Below, piece after piece: positions 18,925-28,693 of a stretch of 64,000 bases of DNA (its first letter is position 1; every line of letters begins with the position of its first letter). The translations under genes were made by a program, and so were the position numbers. This stretch comes from Barnesiella sp. WM24. Lineage in GTDB: Bacteria > Bacteroidota > Bacteroidia > Bacteroidales > Muribaculaceae. The notes below the pieces were generated by a model. The model searched no databases. It was not told where the DNA came from and worked only from the letters and a program-made list of their open reading frames with translations. The stretch spans positions 186,001-250,000 of the forward strand of contig NZ_SPPC01000004.1 of the NCBI RefSeq assembly GCF_004570975.1, read 5' to 3'.

Positions 18925-20655
18925 TCAGTCAGCCGGGAAAAGTATCTTATAATCACGCTTGACAGCCGGCGACACATACTCTTCAGGGACAAACCGCCAC
19001 TGATTTAGCTTACGCGGGCTCACTACGCCTTTTTCCTTTATATACTTCAGGAGATAATATCTCATATCGCGGTCAGTCGAATAGACTATGCGCTTCGGAA
19101 GCTCTTCATGAGCTATCCCGCCGCCATCGGTCAACAGTTCTCCCCCGCCGTTTCCGCGATAGCTGTTGAGCGCCACGCGATATTTCTTGTCAGGATTAAA
19201 TTCCGAGCCGTCGGCCATCGAGATTATAGTGACCTTATCGCCTTTAGGCCTCGTGACATCGACCTCATATATGATGCCTGCGGCAGAATCAAAGTTATAA
19301 CTGCGGTTAAGCAGTGTCGACCTGCCTGCCTCGCCCTCGGTCTTCTGGGCTTTCAGCAGCAGTATATGGTCATCGGGCGAAGTCATCGTGTTGACCCACT
19401 TTCCATATGACTCCTCAAGACACCCCTTGATTTCTTTTCCGGTAAGCTCCATGACATACAGCATGTTTTCATATTTGTAGAGACTGAACATGTCAGCGAC
19501 CTTTATCTCCCCGGCAGGAATCATCGCGTCATAAGACAACGGAGCGACAAATGACACATCGGCACCTGTCAGCGCGAGCTGAAGCTCATGGATAAGGTCG
19601 ACAAACTCCGATGGACCGAAGTAAGAGTCGCGGGTGGTTATCGTGTCGGTAAATACCCCGAGAGGCTCGCTTACATAATTGTATATCGTCTCAATCTGCG
19701 GAGCAAAATGTTCCATATAACCGGCATCGGCAACATAACCCGACAGGTCAAGCAATTCTCCGCTTATTTTCTTGTCGGTCACGTTTCCGGCATCATCTAC
19801 ATCAAATTTCATGGTGATGTCGGTAAGATACTCGGCATTGTTTGCCGGATTCATCACCAACACGGTGTCGCCATCGACATTCACGACACTCTTCATGTCG
19901 CGGCGATGGTCATGCCCGATAAGCACCACGTCAAAGCCCGGGACATTTCTTGCGACTTCAAGCGACGCGTTTTCTTTATAATTGATAAGCACATTACCAT
20001 CCTGACCGGCATGGAATATGCCTACTATCACATCGGGATTTTCCTTCTCTTTTATCTCGGGAATCCACCGGCGCGCCGATTCCTCCATGTCTTCAAATCC
20101 CAACCCCTTCCAAAGCGTCTCCGGAAGCCATGCCGGTATAGCAGGAGTGATAAGACCCAGCAACGCTATCTTCACTCCGTCACGCTCAAACACCTCGTAA
20201 GGCTTGAAATGAGGTTCACCCGTAGCGACATCGATTATATTGGCACCAAGCACAGGCATCTCACACTGCATCGCCCAGCGGTCAAGGGTAGCCCTGCCGG
20301 TCTCGACATCGTGATTGCCTACATTGCCGGCATCATATTTCATATAATTCATTATCTCCGAGGTGATATGAGGCGACACAGTGTCCATATAGTTATAATA
20401 ATACACCGTAGGCTGACCTTGCAATATATCCCCGTTGTCAAAAAGCAACACGTTGTCGCCATATTTTTCACGTGCCCCGTTTACCACGGTAGCCACCCGT
20501 GCAAGACTGCCCGGCAATGGCTTTCCTGTAATAAAATCATAGGGGAAATAACTGCCATGTACGTCAGAAGTCTGATACAGTTTTATCTCTACCTCCTTAG
20601 CTGAAATACCAGCTATCGACGCGACCGCTACTGCGGCAAGAAATATATGTCTCAT
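18925..20655 (-). CDS. 5'-nucleotidase / 2',3'-cyclic phosphodiesterase family protein
   Basis: Exported two-metal phosphoesterase (UshA/CpdB family) that strips phosphate from nucleotides in the periplasm. About 576 residues. Signal peptide to about residue 18 (IAGISA). The metallophosphoesterase domain has YQTSDVHGSYF, LLFDNGDILQG, GNHDVE and LIGHDHRRD, all the metal ligands. The C-terminal 5'-nucleotidase domain (from about 350) includes the substrate-binding region with NSYRGNGGGELL. ATG at 20655 is chosen because a promoter box lies within the longer frame. Exact substrate is not determinable. Confidence 0.93.
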   Translation of the reverse strand: MRHIFLAAVAVASIAGISAKEVEIKLYQTSDVHGSYFPYDFITGKPLPGSLARVATVVNGAREKYGDNVLLFDNGDILQGQPTVYYYNYMDTVSPHITSEIMNYMKYDAGNVGNHDVETGRATLDRWAMQCEMPVLGANIIDVATGEPHFKPYEVFERDGVKIALLGLITPAIPAWLPETLWKGLGFEDMEESARRWIPEIKEKENPDVIVGIFHAGQDGNVLINYKENASLEVARNVPGFDVVLIGHDHRRDMKSVVNVDGDTVLVMNPANNAEYLTDITMKFDVDDAGNVTDKKISGELLDLSGYVADAGYMEHFAPQIETIYNYVSEPLGVFTDTITTRDSYFGPSEFVDLIHELQLALTGADVSFVAPLSYDAMIPAGEIKVADMFSLYKYENMLYVMELTGKEIKGCLEESYGKWVNTMTSPDDHILLLKAQKTEGEAGRSTLLNRSYNFDSAAGIIYEVDVTRPKGDKVTIISMADGSEFNPDKKYRVALNSYRGNGGGELLTDGGGIAHEELPKRIVYSTDRDMRYYLLKYIKEKGVVSPRKLNQWRFVPEEYVSPAVKRDYKILFPAD

Positions 20656-20693
20656 ATGGAATCCTGTTAATACACTTGAGTAAAAAAATCGCC

Positions 20694-20701
20694 CAAAGAT
20701 A
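20694..20701 (-). promoter_or_regulatory. -7 promoter box of the 5'-nucleotidase gene
   Basis: TATCTTTG on the minus strand, 39 bp before the ATG at 20655. No matching -33 box. It overlaps the zone just after the terminator of the upstream GH36 gene, so the two transcription units are packed end to start. Confidence 0.5.
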
Positions 20702-20704
20702 ATA

Positions 20705-20742
20705 TAAAAAACAAGAAAAGGCGATGCACGAGGCATCGCCTT
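20705..20742 (-). terminator. Rho-independent terminator of the GH36 gene
   Basis: A perfect 10-bp stem (GCATCGCCTT with AAGGCGATGC, 20718-20742) with a 5-nt loop, followed on the minus strand by TTCTTGTTTTTT. It lies 27 bp after the GH36 stop. Confidence 0.85.
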
Positions 20743-20768
20743 AATCAAATTTTAACATCAGGGATAGC

Positions 20769-22979
20769 TTACTTCACCTCCTCAAGATAAAGCACCCTGC
20801 TTGAATAATCGTTACGCTTGTCATAGTCCACGTTATGTTCAAGAGGCATCTCAAGACCGTTTGACATCAGGAAAGAGCCGGTAAACTCCTTGCCTTCGTA
20901 AGGCAAAGGCTCGTTGTCGATACGGTTCAGCTCATGCACGCGATAACGTGAGTCAGCCTTGAGTCCCGCCATCGGCACTCTCGGAAGCTGCTGATTGCAG
21001 AAGGTCTCTGTCTTCCACCAGTAATACACAGCCTCGTTCTTCTCCGGAGTAACATACATCATTGAAGCGGCACCCTTTTTGTCATAGGGTGACAACAGGC
21101 GGTAAATGTCGCCAAACTGCACGATATGGCGTATATCCTTATATTCGGCTATAGCCTTGCGGGTCTGGTCGATTTCTTCCTGTGTCATGTATTTGGGCTG
21201 GATTTCCATGCCGAGACGTCCGCTCATCGCCACGTCGGTGCGAAACTTCACCGGAGTCGTGCGGAATGTCTGGTGATTGGGCTTCGAACTGATATGTGAC
21301 GCCATTACTATCGAGGGGAAGAAATAGCTTGTGCCCCACTGCATGTAGATACGCTGGAGAGCGTCAGTGTTGTCGCTGACCCAGATTTCATCAAACCAGG
21401 GGAGCACACCGTAGTTGGCACGACCGCCTCCGCTGGCACATGCCTGTATCGTTACATCGGGATACTTCGCCCTTATGCGGTCAAGAGTCTTAGCAAAGCC
21501 TCTGTGATACTCGATATAAAGATGGCTCTGGTTATCGGCGGTAAGATATTGCGAACCGTGGTTCATAATCGGCGCGTTGGCATCCCATTTTATATAGTCG
21601 ATTTCCGGATACTTGGTGAGGAGCGTGTCCACGACGTTAAACACAAGGTCCTGTACCTTGGGATTGCTCAGGTCAAGCACAAGCTGTGTACCGCCGCGTC
21701 CGAGATTCGGCTCGCGGTTGGTAGGCTTGATTATATACTCGGGGTGCTGCTCGTAAAGCTCGCTCACGGTATTGGTCATCTCAGGTTCGATCCATATGCC
21801 GAATTTTATGCCACGCTCTTTTGCCGCGTCGATAAGTCCCTGGATGCCATTGGGCAGCTTTTCGGTGTCAACTGTCCAGTCGCCGAGCGAAGAAGAGTCA
21901 TTTTTACGCGGATACTTTACGCCAAACCATCCGTCGTCCATAACAAACAGTTCTCCGCCCATTGAAGCGATGTCGCTCATCATGTCGTGCATTCCCTGTT
22001 CGTTTATATCAAAATATACGCCTTCCCAACTGTTAAGGAGAATCTTGCGCTCCTTGTCGCCGTGGGCTATCTTATGGTTGCGCCCCCACTTGTGGAAGTT
22101 ACGGCTTACACCGCTGAGACCCTCCTCGCTGTAGGTCAGCGCAAGTTCCGGAGTGGCAAACACTTCCCCTTTCGGCAGATGATATTCTGAATTTTCCTCG
22201 TTTATTCCTGCAAAAAAGTGATGATAGTTGCTGTCGTCTGTGTCAAAACGGAGCTTATAGTTGCCACTGTAGGCAAGAGCGGCGCCGATTACCCTTCCGC
22301 TGTTTTCCTTTGCTTTTCCATCAAGCGAAAGCATCACTTCGGCATGTGAGGTGTGGGAATTTCTTGCCCCATCCTTATTCTTTATTACTTTCATCCCGTG
22401 AAGCAGCGGTGACTCCTCCACCTTGCCTTCATTTGCCCATGAGCCGTAAAGGCTTGACAGCCATACATCGCCATATCTTACGGGCAGATATCCTGAAGCA
22501 AACTGAGTAAGCTCGACCTTGCCTTTCTCATTGTGGGAGATTTCAGTCCAGGTCTCGATTACCTCCTCACCGGGATATGTGCGGTAATTCAGCTTCACGA
22601 TAAACGGGTAATACTTGTCTTTCAGCGTAATTGTAGTCACCTCCGAGTCCTTATCCTTTACAGTGGCGACATCTTCGACTGCAAGGTCGAGGGTCATGTT
22701 GCCGTCAGTGTGTACGACACTGAGCGCAGTCTCTGCGACAGTCGACATGCCATAAGAAGGATAAGCCTTGTTCCACGACGCGCCTGAGCTTTTCATTGCC
22801 TCGATTTCGCCCTCTCCTATCTTGTTTCCATAGTAAAGAAACTTTGCATCCTGTCCTTTCTCGGCATCCAGGACCAGCGATGTCGACGGTGTAGAAATGT
22901 GTACTGTCTCCGCATTGACCGACATCGTGCCGAGACATAGCGCCAATGCAAGAGGTAATTGATTTTTTAATGGTTTCAT
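20769..22979 (-). CDS. GH36 alpha-galactosidase
   Basis: Exported retaining alpha-galactosidase, 736 residues, normal for GH36. Signal peptide to about residue 23 (SVNAE). An N-terminal beta-supersandwich (about 24-300) is followed by a TIM barrel and C-terminal beta domain. MDDGWFG, the DYIKWDAN motif (Asp466, nucleophile), QACASGGGRANYG and SDNTD (Asp536, acid/base; the 70-residue spacing from Asp466 matches characterised members) are all present. Should release galactose from raffinose-type or galactomannan oligosaccharides. It has its own promoter and terminator and so is a single-gene unit. Confidence 0.95.
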   Translation of the reverse strand: MKPLKNQLPLALALCLGTMSVNAETVHISTPSTSLVLDAEKGQDAKFLYYGNKIGEGEIEAMKSSGASWNKAYPSYGMSTVAETALSVVHTDGNMTLDLAVEDVATVKDKDSEVTTITLKDKYYPFIVKLNYRTYPGEEVIETWTEISHNEKGKVELTQFASGYLPVRYGDVWLSSLYGSWANEGKVEESPLLHGMKVIKNKDGARNSHTSHAEVMLSLDGKAKENSGRVIGAALAYSGNYKLRFDTDDSNYHHFFAGINEENSEYHLPKGEVFATPELALTYSEEGLSGVSRNFHKWGRNHKIAHGDKERKILLNSWEGVYFDINEQGMHDMMSDIASMGGELFVMDDGWFGVKYPRKNDSSSLGDWTVDTEKLPNGIQGLIDAAKERGIKFGIWIEPEMTNTVSELYEQHPEYIIKPTNREPNLGRGGTQLVLDLSNPKVQDLVFNVVDTLLTKYPEIDYIKWDANAPIMNHGSQYLTADNQSHLYIEYHRGFAKTLDRIRAKYPDVTIQACASGGGRANYGVLPWFDEIWVSDNTDALQRIYMQWGTSYFFPSIVMASHISSKPNHQTFRTTPVKFRTDVAMSGRLGMEIQPKYMTQEEIDQTRKAIAEYKDIRHIVQFGDIYRLLSPYDKKGAASMMYVTPEKNEAVYYWWKTETFCNQQLPRVPMAGLKADSRYRVHELNRIDNEPLPYEGKEFTGSFLMSNGLEMPLEHNVDYDKRNDYSSRVLYLEEVK

Positions 22980-23014
22980 GTTGTGTATCTGTGGTTCACG
23001 GTTAGTATTCCTTA

Positions 23015-23045
23015 CAAAGATAATAATTCAATATATCAAACGCAA
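23015..23045 (-). promoter_or_regulatory. Promoter of GH36 alpha-galactosidase
   Basis: Minus strand TTG (23045-23043), 20 nt, TATCTTTG (23022-23015). The leader before the ATG at 22979 would be about 29 nt. Confidence 0.6.
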
Positions 23046-23163
23046 TCTTAACGCATTATAGTATCATATTTAGATAAGATTTATACTATTTTACATTATT
23101 CTCAATACGGCTGCACATCGATAAATTTATATTTCAAGGAAATCAAGTTTGGATTTTTTTTGC

Positions 23164-23171
23164 TAAATTTG
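23164..23171 (+). promoter_or_regulatory. -7 box directly abutting the thioesterase start
   Basis: TAAATTTG ends only 6 bp before the ATG at 23178. With the usual spacing of this promoter class the transcript would begin at or within a base or two of the start codon, giving a leaderless mRNA. Confidence 0.5.
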
Positions 23172-23177
23172 GGCATT

Positions 23178-23585
23178 ATGAAGAAAAGCTACATTTTTGA
23201 AATGCCGATGAAAGTGCGTGACTACGAGGTCGACTCGGAGGGAATCGTCAACAATGCCGTTTACCTCCATTATCTTGAACACACGCGCCACGAGTTCTGC
23301 GAATGGGCGGGGATGACATTCCGCTCGATGCATGAACGAGGCATTGACCCGGTATTAAGCAAAGTCGAAATCGAGTATAAGACACCGCTCGGTCTTGGGG
23401 AGTCATTCAGAAGTTGCCTGAATATATCGCGCGAAGGGGCGAGATTCATTTTCCATCAGGACATATACAACAGCGAAGGAAAGATTGTGGTCAAGGCGAA
23501 GGTAGCATGTGTGACCACCGTCAACGGACGCCTGACCCGTGGCGACGAACTCGTTGAAGCATTTGCCAAATACCTCTCCGACTGA
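23178..23585 (+). CDS. Acyl-CoA thioesterase (4HBT/YbgC-like hotdog fold)
   Basis: Single hotdog-fold thioesterase of 135 residues. VRDYEVDSEGIVNNAVYLHYLEHTRHEF is written in parts as DYEVDSEGIVNNAVYLHY (about residues 14-31) and LEHTRHEFCEWAG: the family's Asp/Asn active-site region and the long helix. It probably hydrolyses a short-chain or aromatic acyl-CoA; the substrate is unknown. The in-frame ATG at 23160 is rejected because the promoter box lies after it. The stop overlaps the dprA start (TGATG), implying translational coupling. Confidence 0.85.
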   Translation: MKKSYIFEMPMKVRDYEVDSEGIVNNAVYLHYLEHTRHEFCEWAGMTFRSMHERGIDPVLSKVEIEYKTPLGLGESFRSCLNISREGARFIFHQDIYNSEGKIVVKAKVACVTTVNGRLTRGDELVEAFAKYLSD

Positions 23586-24682
23586 TGGTCGACATATATC
23601 AGATTGCTTTTGCGTCACTGCGTGGAATCACCCGCAGGCTCGCCGATGAAATACTTGCCCGTACAGGCGACGAAAAGACATTTTTCTCGTCGACAGGGAG
23701 CCGGCTCGCTGCTGTCATGGGATGCTCCAACCGCCTGTTTGACGACTCTTACCGCGCGGGACTACTTGAAAAAGCGCGGAAAGAAATGTCGTTTATCGAC
23801 AGTAACGGAGTGACAGCGCTATATTTTACCGACAGCGATTATCCGGCGCGTCTGAGCGAGTGTGACGACGCCCCGCTGCTGCTATACGGGCTTGGAGACT
23901 GCGACTTGAACTCCGCCCACATAATCAGCATAGTCGGCACACGCCACGCAACAGCCTATGGAACCGACTTTGTGATACGCCTTGTCGAGGATCTCGCCAA
24001 GAAGCTTGACAATGTGGTAATTGTGAGCGGTCTTGCCTACGGGATAGACATCGTGGCTCATCGTGCGGCGCTGCATTGCGGGATTCCCACTGTAGCCGTA
24101 CTCGCCCACGGGCTCAACACCATATACCCCGCCGCCCATAGAAGCACAGCGGCTGAAATAGTCAGGTCGGGAGGAATGCTCCTCACCGACTACATGACAC
24201 AGGATTCGCTGCATAAAGGCAATTTTGTGGCGCGTAACCGCATCGTTGCAGGTCTTGCCGACTGCACCATAGTCGCGGAATCGGCAATAAAAGGAGGCGC
24301 ACTCATAACGGCAGGCATAGCCTCGGCATATCATCGCGACGTAGCCGCGCTGCCGGGCAGGACTTCCGACAGATACAGCCTCGGATGTAACAAACTTATA
24401 GCCGACAACACGGCGGCGCTGATAAGCGACGCTGACAGCCTTATTGACATGATGGGATGGAAGGCAAAGCCTCAGGAAGGCGAGCAGACGACATTGTCGC
24501 TCTCGCTTTCTCAGGAAGAAGAGGCAATAGTAAGCTACCTCACCGACCACGGCGACGGAGACATAAACACCCTTGGAGTGGCTCTTGACATCCCCATGCA
24601 CCGGCTCATGCCGCTGCTTGTCGACATGGAGTTCAAGAATCTCATACTCACCTTTCCGGGAGGAAAATACCGGCTTGCATAA
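23585..24682 (+). CDS. dprA: DNA processing protein DprA
   Basis: Loads RecA on incoming single-stranded DNA in natural transformation and is widely retained even in species not known to be transformable. 365 residues. An N-terminal HhH-like region is followed by the Rossmann DNA-binding domain, with SIVGTRHATAYG, VSGLAYGIDIVAHRAAL and SAIKGGALITAGIA (the family's G/S-A-x2-G-x2-T-A pattern). The C-terminal winged-helix domain (about 300-360) is present. It begins within the thioesterase stop codon. Confidence 0.95.
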   Translation: MVDIYQIAFASLRGITRRLADEILARTGDEKTFFSSTGSRLAAVMGCSNRLFDDSYRAGLLEKARKEMSFIDSNGVTALYFTDSDYPARLSECDDAPLLLYGLGDCDLNSAHIISIVGTRHATAYGTDFVIRLVEDLAKKLDNVVIVSGLAYGIDIVAHRAALHCGIPTVAVLAHGLNTIYPAAHRSTAAEIVRSGGMLLTDYMTQDSLHKGNFVARNRIVAGLADCTIVAESAIKGGALITAGIASAYHRDVAALPGRTSDRYSLGCNKLIADNTAALISDADSLIDMMGWKAKPQEGEQTTLSLSLSQEEEAIVSYLTDHGDGDINTLGVALDIPMHRLMPLLVDMEFKNLILTFPGGKYRLA

Positions 24683-24692
24683 AACCCGGTAA

Positions 24693-27089
24693 TCAGAAAT
24701 CTATGGACAGACGCACATTTATCTGCCTACGTGTAAGATAATTAGGCACGGCATACTGGATTTCATTGACATCGGTCACCCAATAATAGCTGCTGACATT
24801 GGAGATGTCAAACAGGTTGAAGCAGTCAAGACCGAGCCACACCGACTTCAGGTGGCGCAAGGCACCGCTGCGACGCTCCCCGTCTTTTAGCGGACTGAGC
24901 AGCGCATAGGAAAATCCTATGTCAACACGCTTGTAGGCGGGAGTGCGGAAATAGCCCTTGTCGCGCGAACTGCGCGGGGCGGTAGTGGGCAGACCATCGG
25001 CAAAGATGCCGCGCAGGCTGAATTTCAGTTTCGGAAACTTCGGGAAATAGTCGGTAAAATACAGCGCGAAGCTATAACGCTGGTCATTGGGTCGCGGCAC
25101 CTTCACCCCGTTAAGATTTTCCTGGGTCTTCATCAGCGAGAAGCTGATCCATGAATCGCTACCCGGCACAAACTGACCGAAAAGCTTGAAATCCACTCCC
25201 CCGGCAAATCCGCTCGACCCGTTTACTCCGTCATATACCACCTTCAGGTTATCCACCTCGTAAGGTATCAGATTGGACAACGCCTTGTAGTAGGCCTCTC
25301 CCGAGAGCTTGAACGGACGGTTAAACATCCTGAAAGTGTAGTCGGCGCCCAATATCAGCTGCCAGCTCCGCTGCGACTTGATTTCATCATTAAGTTTTAT
25401 GACCGTACCGTTTTCCACAGGCATCCTGAACTCCTTATAAAAAGGCGCCTGGTAATAAAGACCTGTGGCAAGACGGAAAGCCCAGTGGTCATTGGAAGCA
25501 GGCACATAGCCGACATTGACACGCGGGCTAAAAAGCAGCTCCTTGTTGAAATCCCAGTAACTCAGCCTTATACCACCGTTAAATGAATAATATCCGCTTG
25601 AGGTGTTGAGCCGGTAAGTGTCCTGGGCAAAGACTGACACCCTGTTGCTCGACAAGTCCTGACGCGAGGTGAGCGAGTATATCATCTCAAGAGTCTCGCC
25701 GTTGTTAGGCAGTGAAAATCCCGCCGAGTCGCGCAGTTCCCATTCACGCGACCGTTCATAGACCTTTTCGTGGTTGAATGTCAGCCCGTAGGATAGATTA
25801 TGATGAGCCAGCGAAGTGTTTCCACGGAATGAAAGCGACATCACGGATGCCTTTATGCGGTCGCGGGCATGCTCATGGTAGCGCCCTACTCCAAGCTCTC
25901 CGCCGATACCGCCTTCACCCGACGTGCCTGCCTGGTCAAGCCAGTATTCGCCCGATATGTCATAGGTCACAAGCTCATTGGTGAGATACCCGGAGGCAAG
26001 AAGCGTGTAGTCAGTGCTTTTTGACGGGCGGTAACGCAGCGTCAACGCACCGAAATAAGTTTCAAAACGATCCTTTTCCTTGCCGTCAAAGTAGACTGTA
26101 AACTGCTTTGCATCCTCAGCTGTGCCGAAATTGGTAGTGCGGTTGACAGGCGTGAAGTTATAATTGTTTATCGCGATGTTACCAAGAAATGATACCTGCC
26201 ATTTTGAATTGATGCGATAGTTAAGATTGGTCTGATAGTCAAAGAAATTAGGGTCATACTCACCCTTTGTCTCCATTGAGCTGAGAAGCGACGTGTTGCG
26301 CTTGTATCTCACTCCGTGAAGCTGGGAAAAGTGACGGGTACTCTGTCCGAGAGAGAGGCTTCCGCCCATAAGGCTGGCAGATACCGCACCCTCAAAAGCC
26401 TCCGGCTGACGATAAGTTATGTCAAGCACCGATGCCATCTTATCACCATATTCGGCTGAAAAACCGCCGGTAGAGAAGCTCACCTTGTCCACCATATCGG
26501 GATTGATGATGCTGAGGCCCTCCTGCTGTCCGGAGGTCACGAGCAGAGGCCTATAAACCTCTATACCGTTGATATACACACTATTTTCATCATAAGAGCC
26601 ACCTCTCACGGAGTATTGCGACGACATCTCGTTGGAAGAGTTGACTCCCGCCATCGTGGTTATCAACGATTCAATGCTTCCCCCCGACACATCGGGCGAC
26701 AGTTTATAGGACCCGGCGTCGATTGACTGCAACGAGCCGGTCTGTTTCTTGAATTCCGTCACCTCTACTTCCGAAAGCTCCTTGCTGCTCTGATACATCC
26801 TCACGTTTACCGTCTGGTCGCCCTTGGCGTCAATCAGCTGTCGCTCCACTTCCTTGTAACCCAGGCATGAGAATACAAGCTTTATCGTGTCCTGCTGCGC
26901 CGCCGACAGCTGATAGTCACCCTCAAGACCTGTCGTCGTGCCGGTCATCGTGCCGGCGACTCGCACGGTCACAAACTCGACAGGCTTATTGTCGGCATCG
27001 ATTACCTTACCGTGAATCCTCACCTGCCCATGCGCGACAACCGCAGCAAGCCCACATAATGAAAGCAGTATATATCGTAAAAATGTCAT
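24693..27089 (-). CDS. TonB-dependent receptor with carboxypeptidase-like N-terminal domain
   Basis: Outer-membrane active transporter, 798 residues. Signal peptide (to about HGQ, residue 22), then a CarboxypepD_reg-like domain (VRIHGKVIDADNKPVEFVTVRV), a plug domain containing YSVRGGSYDENSVYINGIEV, and a beta barrel ending in NVRLSIDF with the terminal phenylalanine used for BAM assembly. No SusD-like partner is adjacent, so it is not a classic polysaccharide-utilisation SusC. The ligand (metal complex, peptide or small glycan) is unknown. It ends 10 bp from the convergent dprA stop. Confidence 0.92.
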   Translation of the reverse strand: MTFLRYILLSLCGLAAVVAHGQVRIHGKVIDADNKPVEFVTVRVAGTMTGTTTGLEGDYQLSAAQQDTIKLVFSCLGYKEVERQLIDAKGDQTVNVRMYQSSKELSEVEVTEFKKQTGSLQSIDAGSYKLSPDVSGGSIESLITTMAGVNSSNEMSSQYSVRGGSYDENSVYINGIEVYRPLLVTSGQQEGLSIINPDMVDKVSFSTGGFSAEYGDKMASVLDITYRQPEAFEGAVSASLMGGSLSLGQSTRHFSQLHGVRYKRNTSLLSSMETKGEYDPNFFDYQTNLNYRINSKWQVSFLGNIAINNYNFTPVNRTTNFGTAEDAKQFTVYFDGKEKDRFETYFGALTLRYRPSKSTDYTLLASGYLTNELVTYDISGEYWLDQAGTSGEGGIGGELGVGRYHEHARDRIKASVMSLSFRGNTSLAHHNLSYGLTFNHEKVYERSREWELRDSAGFSLPNNGETLEMIYSLTSRQDLSSNRVSVFAQDTYRLNTSSGYYSFNGGIRLSYWDFNKELLFSPRVNVGYVPASNDHWAFRLATGLYYQAPFYKEFRMPVENGTVIKLNDEIKSQRSWQLILGADYTFRMFNRPFKLSGEAYYKALSNLIPYEVDNLKVVYDGVNGSSGFAGGVDFKLFGQFVPGSDSWISFSLMKTQENLNGVKVPRPNDQRYSFALYFTDYFPKFPKLKFSLRGIFADGLPTTAPRSSRDKGYFRTPAYKRVDIGFSYALLSPLKDGERRSGALRHLKSVWLGLDCFNLFDISNVSSYYWVTDVNEIQYAVPNYLTRRQINVRLSIDF

Positions 27090-27259
27090 TACTTTTTCCT
27101 ATATCTATACATATAGTAACGAACACCCCGCTCTACAAATTATATATGACCCCACTTTTATTTAACCTAATTTTGCCTATGCTCTCTGAATACGGTTAAC
27201 TGACGGCGCCCATTACACAATATAATCCTGTGAACACAGTGCTATTCCATGATTTTGCT

Positions 27260-27267
27260 TACCTTTG
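27260..27267 (+). promoter_or_regulatory. -7 promoter box of ugd
   Basis: TACCTTTG, 20 bp before the ugd ATG at 27288. No -33 box at the canonical spacing. A second box, TAATTTTG, lies farther upstream at 27168-27175. Confidence 0.45.
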
Positions 27268-27287
27268 CAAAAAGATTTTTTGACGAG

Positions 27288-28598
27288 ATGAAAATTGCAA
27301 TCGTTGGTACCGGATATGTAGGGCTCGTTTCGGGAGCCTGCTTTGCCGAAGTAGGCATTGACGTGACGTGTGTGGATGTAGACATCAACAAGATAGACAG
27401 GCTGCGCGCCGGAGAGATACCCATCTACGAGCCGGGGCTTGATGACCTGGTGAAGCGTAACGTCAGCGAAGGACGCCTGCATTTCACCACCGACCTCACG
27501 GCTTGTCTCGACGACGTGGAAGTCGTGTTTTGCGCTGTCGGCACCCCGCCCGACGAGGATGGAAGCGCCGACTTGAAATATGTGCTTGAGGTTGCACGCA
27601 CTTTCGGACAGAATATCAAGCGCTACACCATTCTTGTCACAAAAAGCACCGTGCCTGTCGGCACATCACGCAAAATCAAAGAAGCCGTTGACGCTGAACT
27701 CGCCAAACGTGGTGTGGATATACCATATGAAGTCGCCTCCAATCCGGAATTTCTCAAGGAAGGCGCGGCGATAAAAGACTTCATGTCGCCCGACAGAGTG
27801 GTGATAGGCATCGAGAGCGACCGCTCCCGCAAGGTGATGGAGCGTCTTTACCGCCCGTTTCTGCTCAACAACTTCCGGGTTATTTTCATGGACATCGCTT
27901 CGGCTGAGATGACAAAATATGCCGCAAACTCAATGCTTGCGACGCGCATCTCGTTTATGAACGACATCGCCAATCTCTGCGAACTCGTTGGAGCCGACGT
28001 GAACATGGTGCGCAAAGGCATCGGCACTGACGCCCGTATCGGAAATAAATTCCTTTATGCCGGATGTGGCTACGGAGGCTCTTGCTTCCCCAAGGATGTA
28101 AAGGCGCTGATTCACACCGGTAAGGAGCATGGCTACACCATGCGTATAATCGAAGCCGTGGAAGAGGTCAACAACAGGCAGAAATCAATTGTCTACGACA
28201 AACTGGAAGCCACGCTCGGAGACCTTAAAGGAAAACGTGTCGCAATATGGGGGCTCGCATTCAAGCCGGAGACCGACGACATGCGTGAGGCTCCGTCGCT
28301 CGTTGTCATAGAGCGCCTGCTTGCAGCCGGGGCTACAGTCGTAGCCTACGACCCGGTGAGCATACCCGAAGCGCAGCGACGTCTCGGCGACAAGATTGAA
28401 TATGCCCGCGACATGTATGAGGCGGTGATTGATGCCGACGCTCTTGCCCTGCTTACAGAGTGGAAACAGTTTCGCGTACCATCATGGAATGTGCTCCACC
28501 GCGTCATGAAAGGCAATATCATCATTGACGGCAGAAACATATATGATCCCGATGAGATGGCAGAAGAGGGATTCCTCTACCATTGCATCGGTAAATAA
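27288..28598 (+). CDS. ugd: UDP-glucose 6-dehydrogenase
   Basis: Oxidises UDP-glucose to UDP-glucuronate with two NAD+, for capsule or other surface polysaccharide. 436 residues. N-terminal NAD fold MKIAIVGTGYVGLVSGACFA. The catalytic loop CGYGGSCFPKD places the nucleophile at Cys266, and the C-terminal domain has WGLAFKPETDDMREAPS. The start MKIAIVG is used instead of an upstream in-frame ATG at 27249, because the -7 box falls inside that extension. Confidence 0.96.
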   Translation: MKIAIVGTGYVGLVSGACFAEVGIDVTCVDVDINKIDRLRAGEIPIYEPGLDDLVKRNVSEGRLHFTTDLTACLDDVEVVFCAVGTPPDEDGSADLKYVLEVARTFGQNIKRYTILVTKSTVPVGTSRKIKEAVDAELAKRGVDIPYEVASNPEFLKEGAAIKDFMSPDRVVIGIESDRSRKVMERLYRPFLLNNFRVIFMDIASAEMTKYAANSMLATRISFMNDIANLCELVGADVNMVRKGIGTDARIGNKFLYAGCGYGGSCFPKDVKALIHTGKEHGYTMRIIEAVEEVNNRQKSIVYDKLEATLGDLKGKRVAIWGLAFKPETDDMREAPSLVVIERLLAAGATVVAYDPVSIPEAQRRLGDKIEYARDMYEAVIDADALALLTEWKQFRVPSWNVLHRVMKGNIIIDGRNIYDPDEMAEEGFLYHCIGK

Positions 28599-28639
28599 GA
28601 CCCCGTTCCGTAACCGCCACGGAATAATCGACGCCATTA

Positions 28640-28671
28640 TTTGGTGATTACGATTCATTTGATTATATTTG
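28640..28671 (+). promoter_or_regulatory. Promoter of the endonuclease-like gene
   Basis: TTTG (28640-28643), exactly 20 nt, TATATTTG (28664-28671): a full Bacteroidetes consensus promoter 22 bp upstream of the ATG at 28694. Confidence 0.7.
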
Positions 28672-28693
28672 CATTAAATAACACTCTCGCCTC

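Noticed and set aside
15465-22979. A polysaccharide-utilisation locus formed by GH97 and GH36
   Set aside because: No SusC/SusD pair or dedicated regulator; the genes lie on opposite strands with their own signals and unrelated genes between them.
24693-27089. SusC of a glycan-uptake pair
   Set aside because: No SusD-like gene follows; the next genes are dprA and ugd, so it is listed only as a TonB-dependent receptor.
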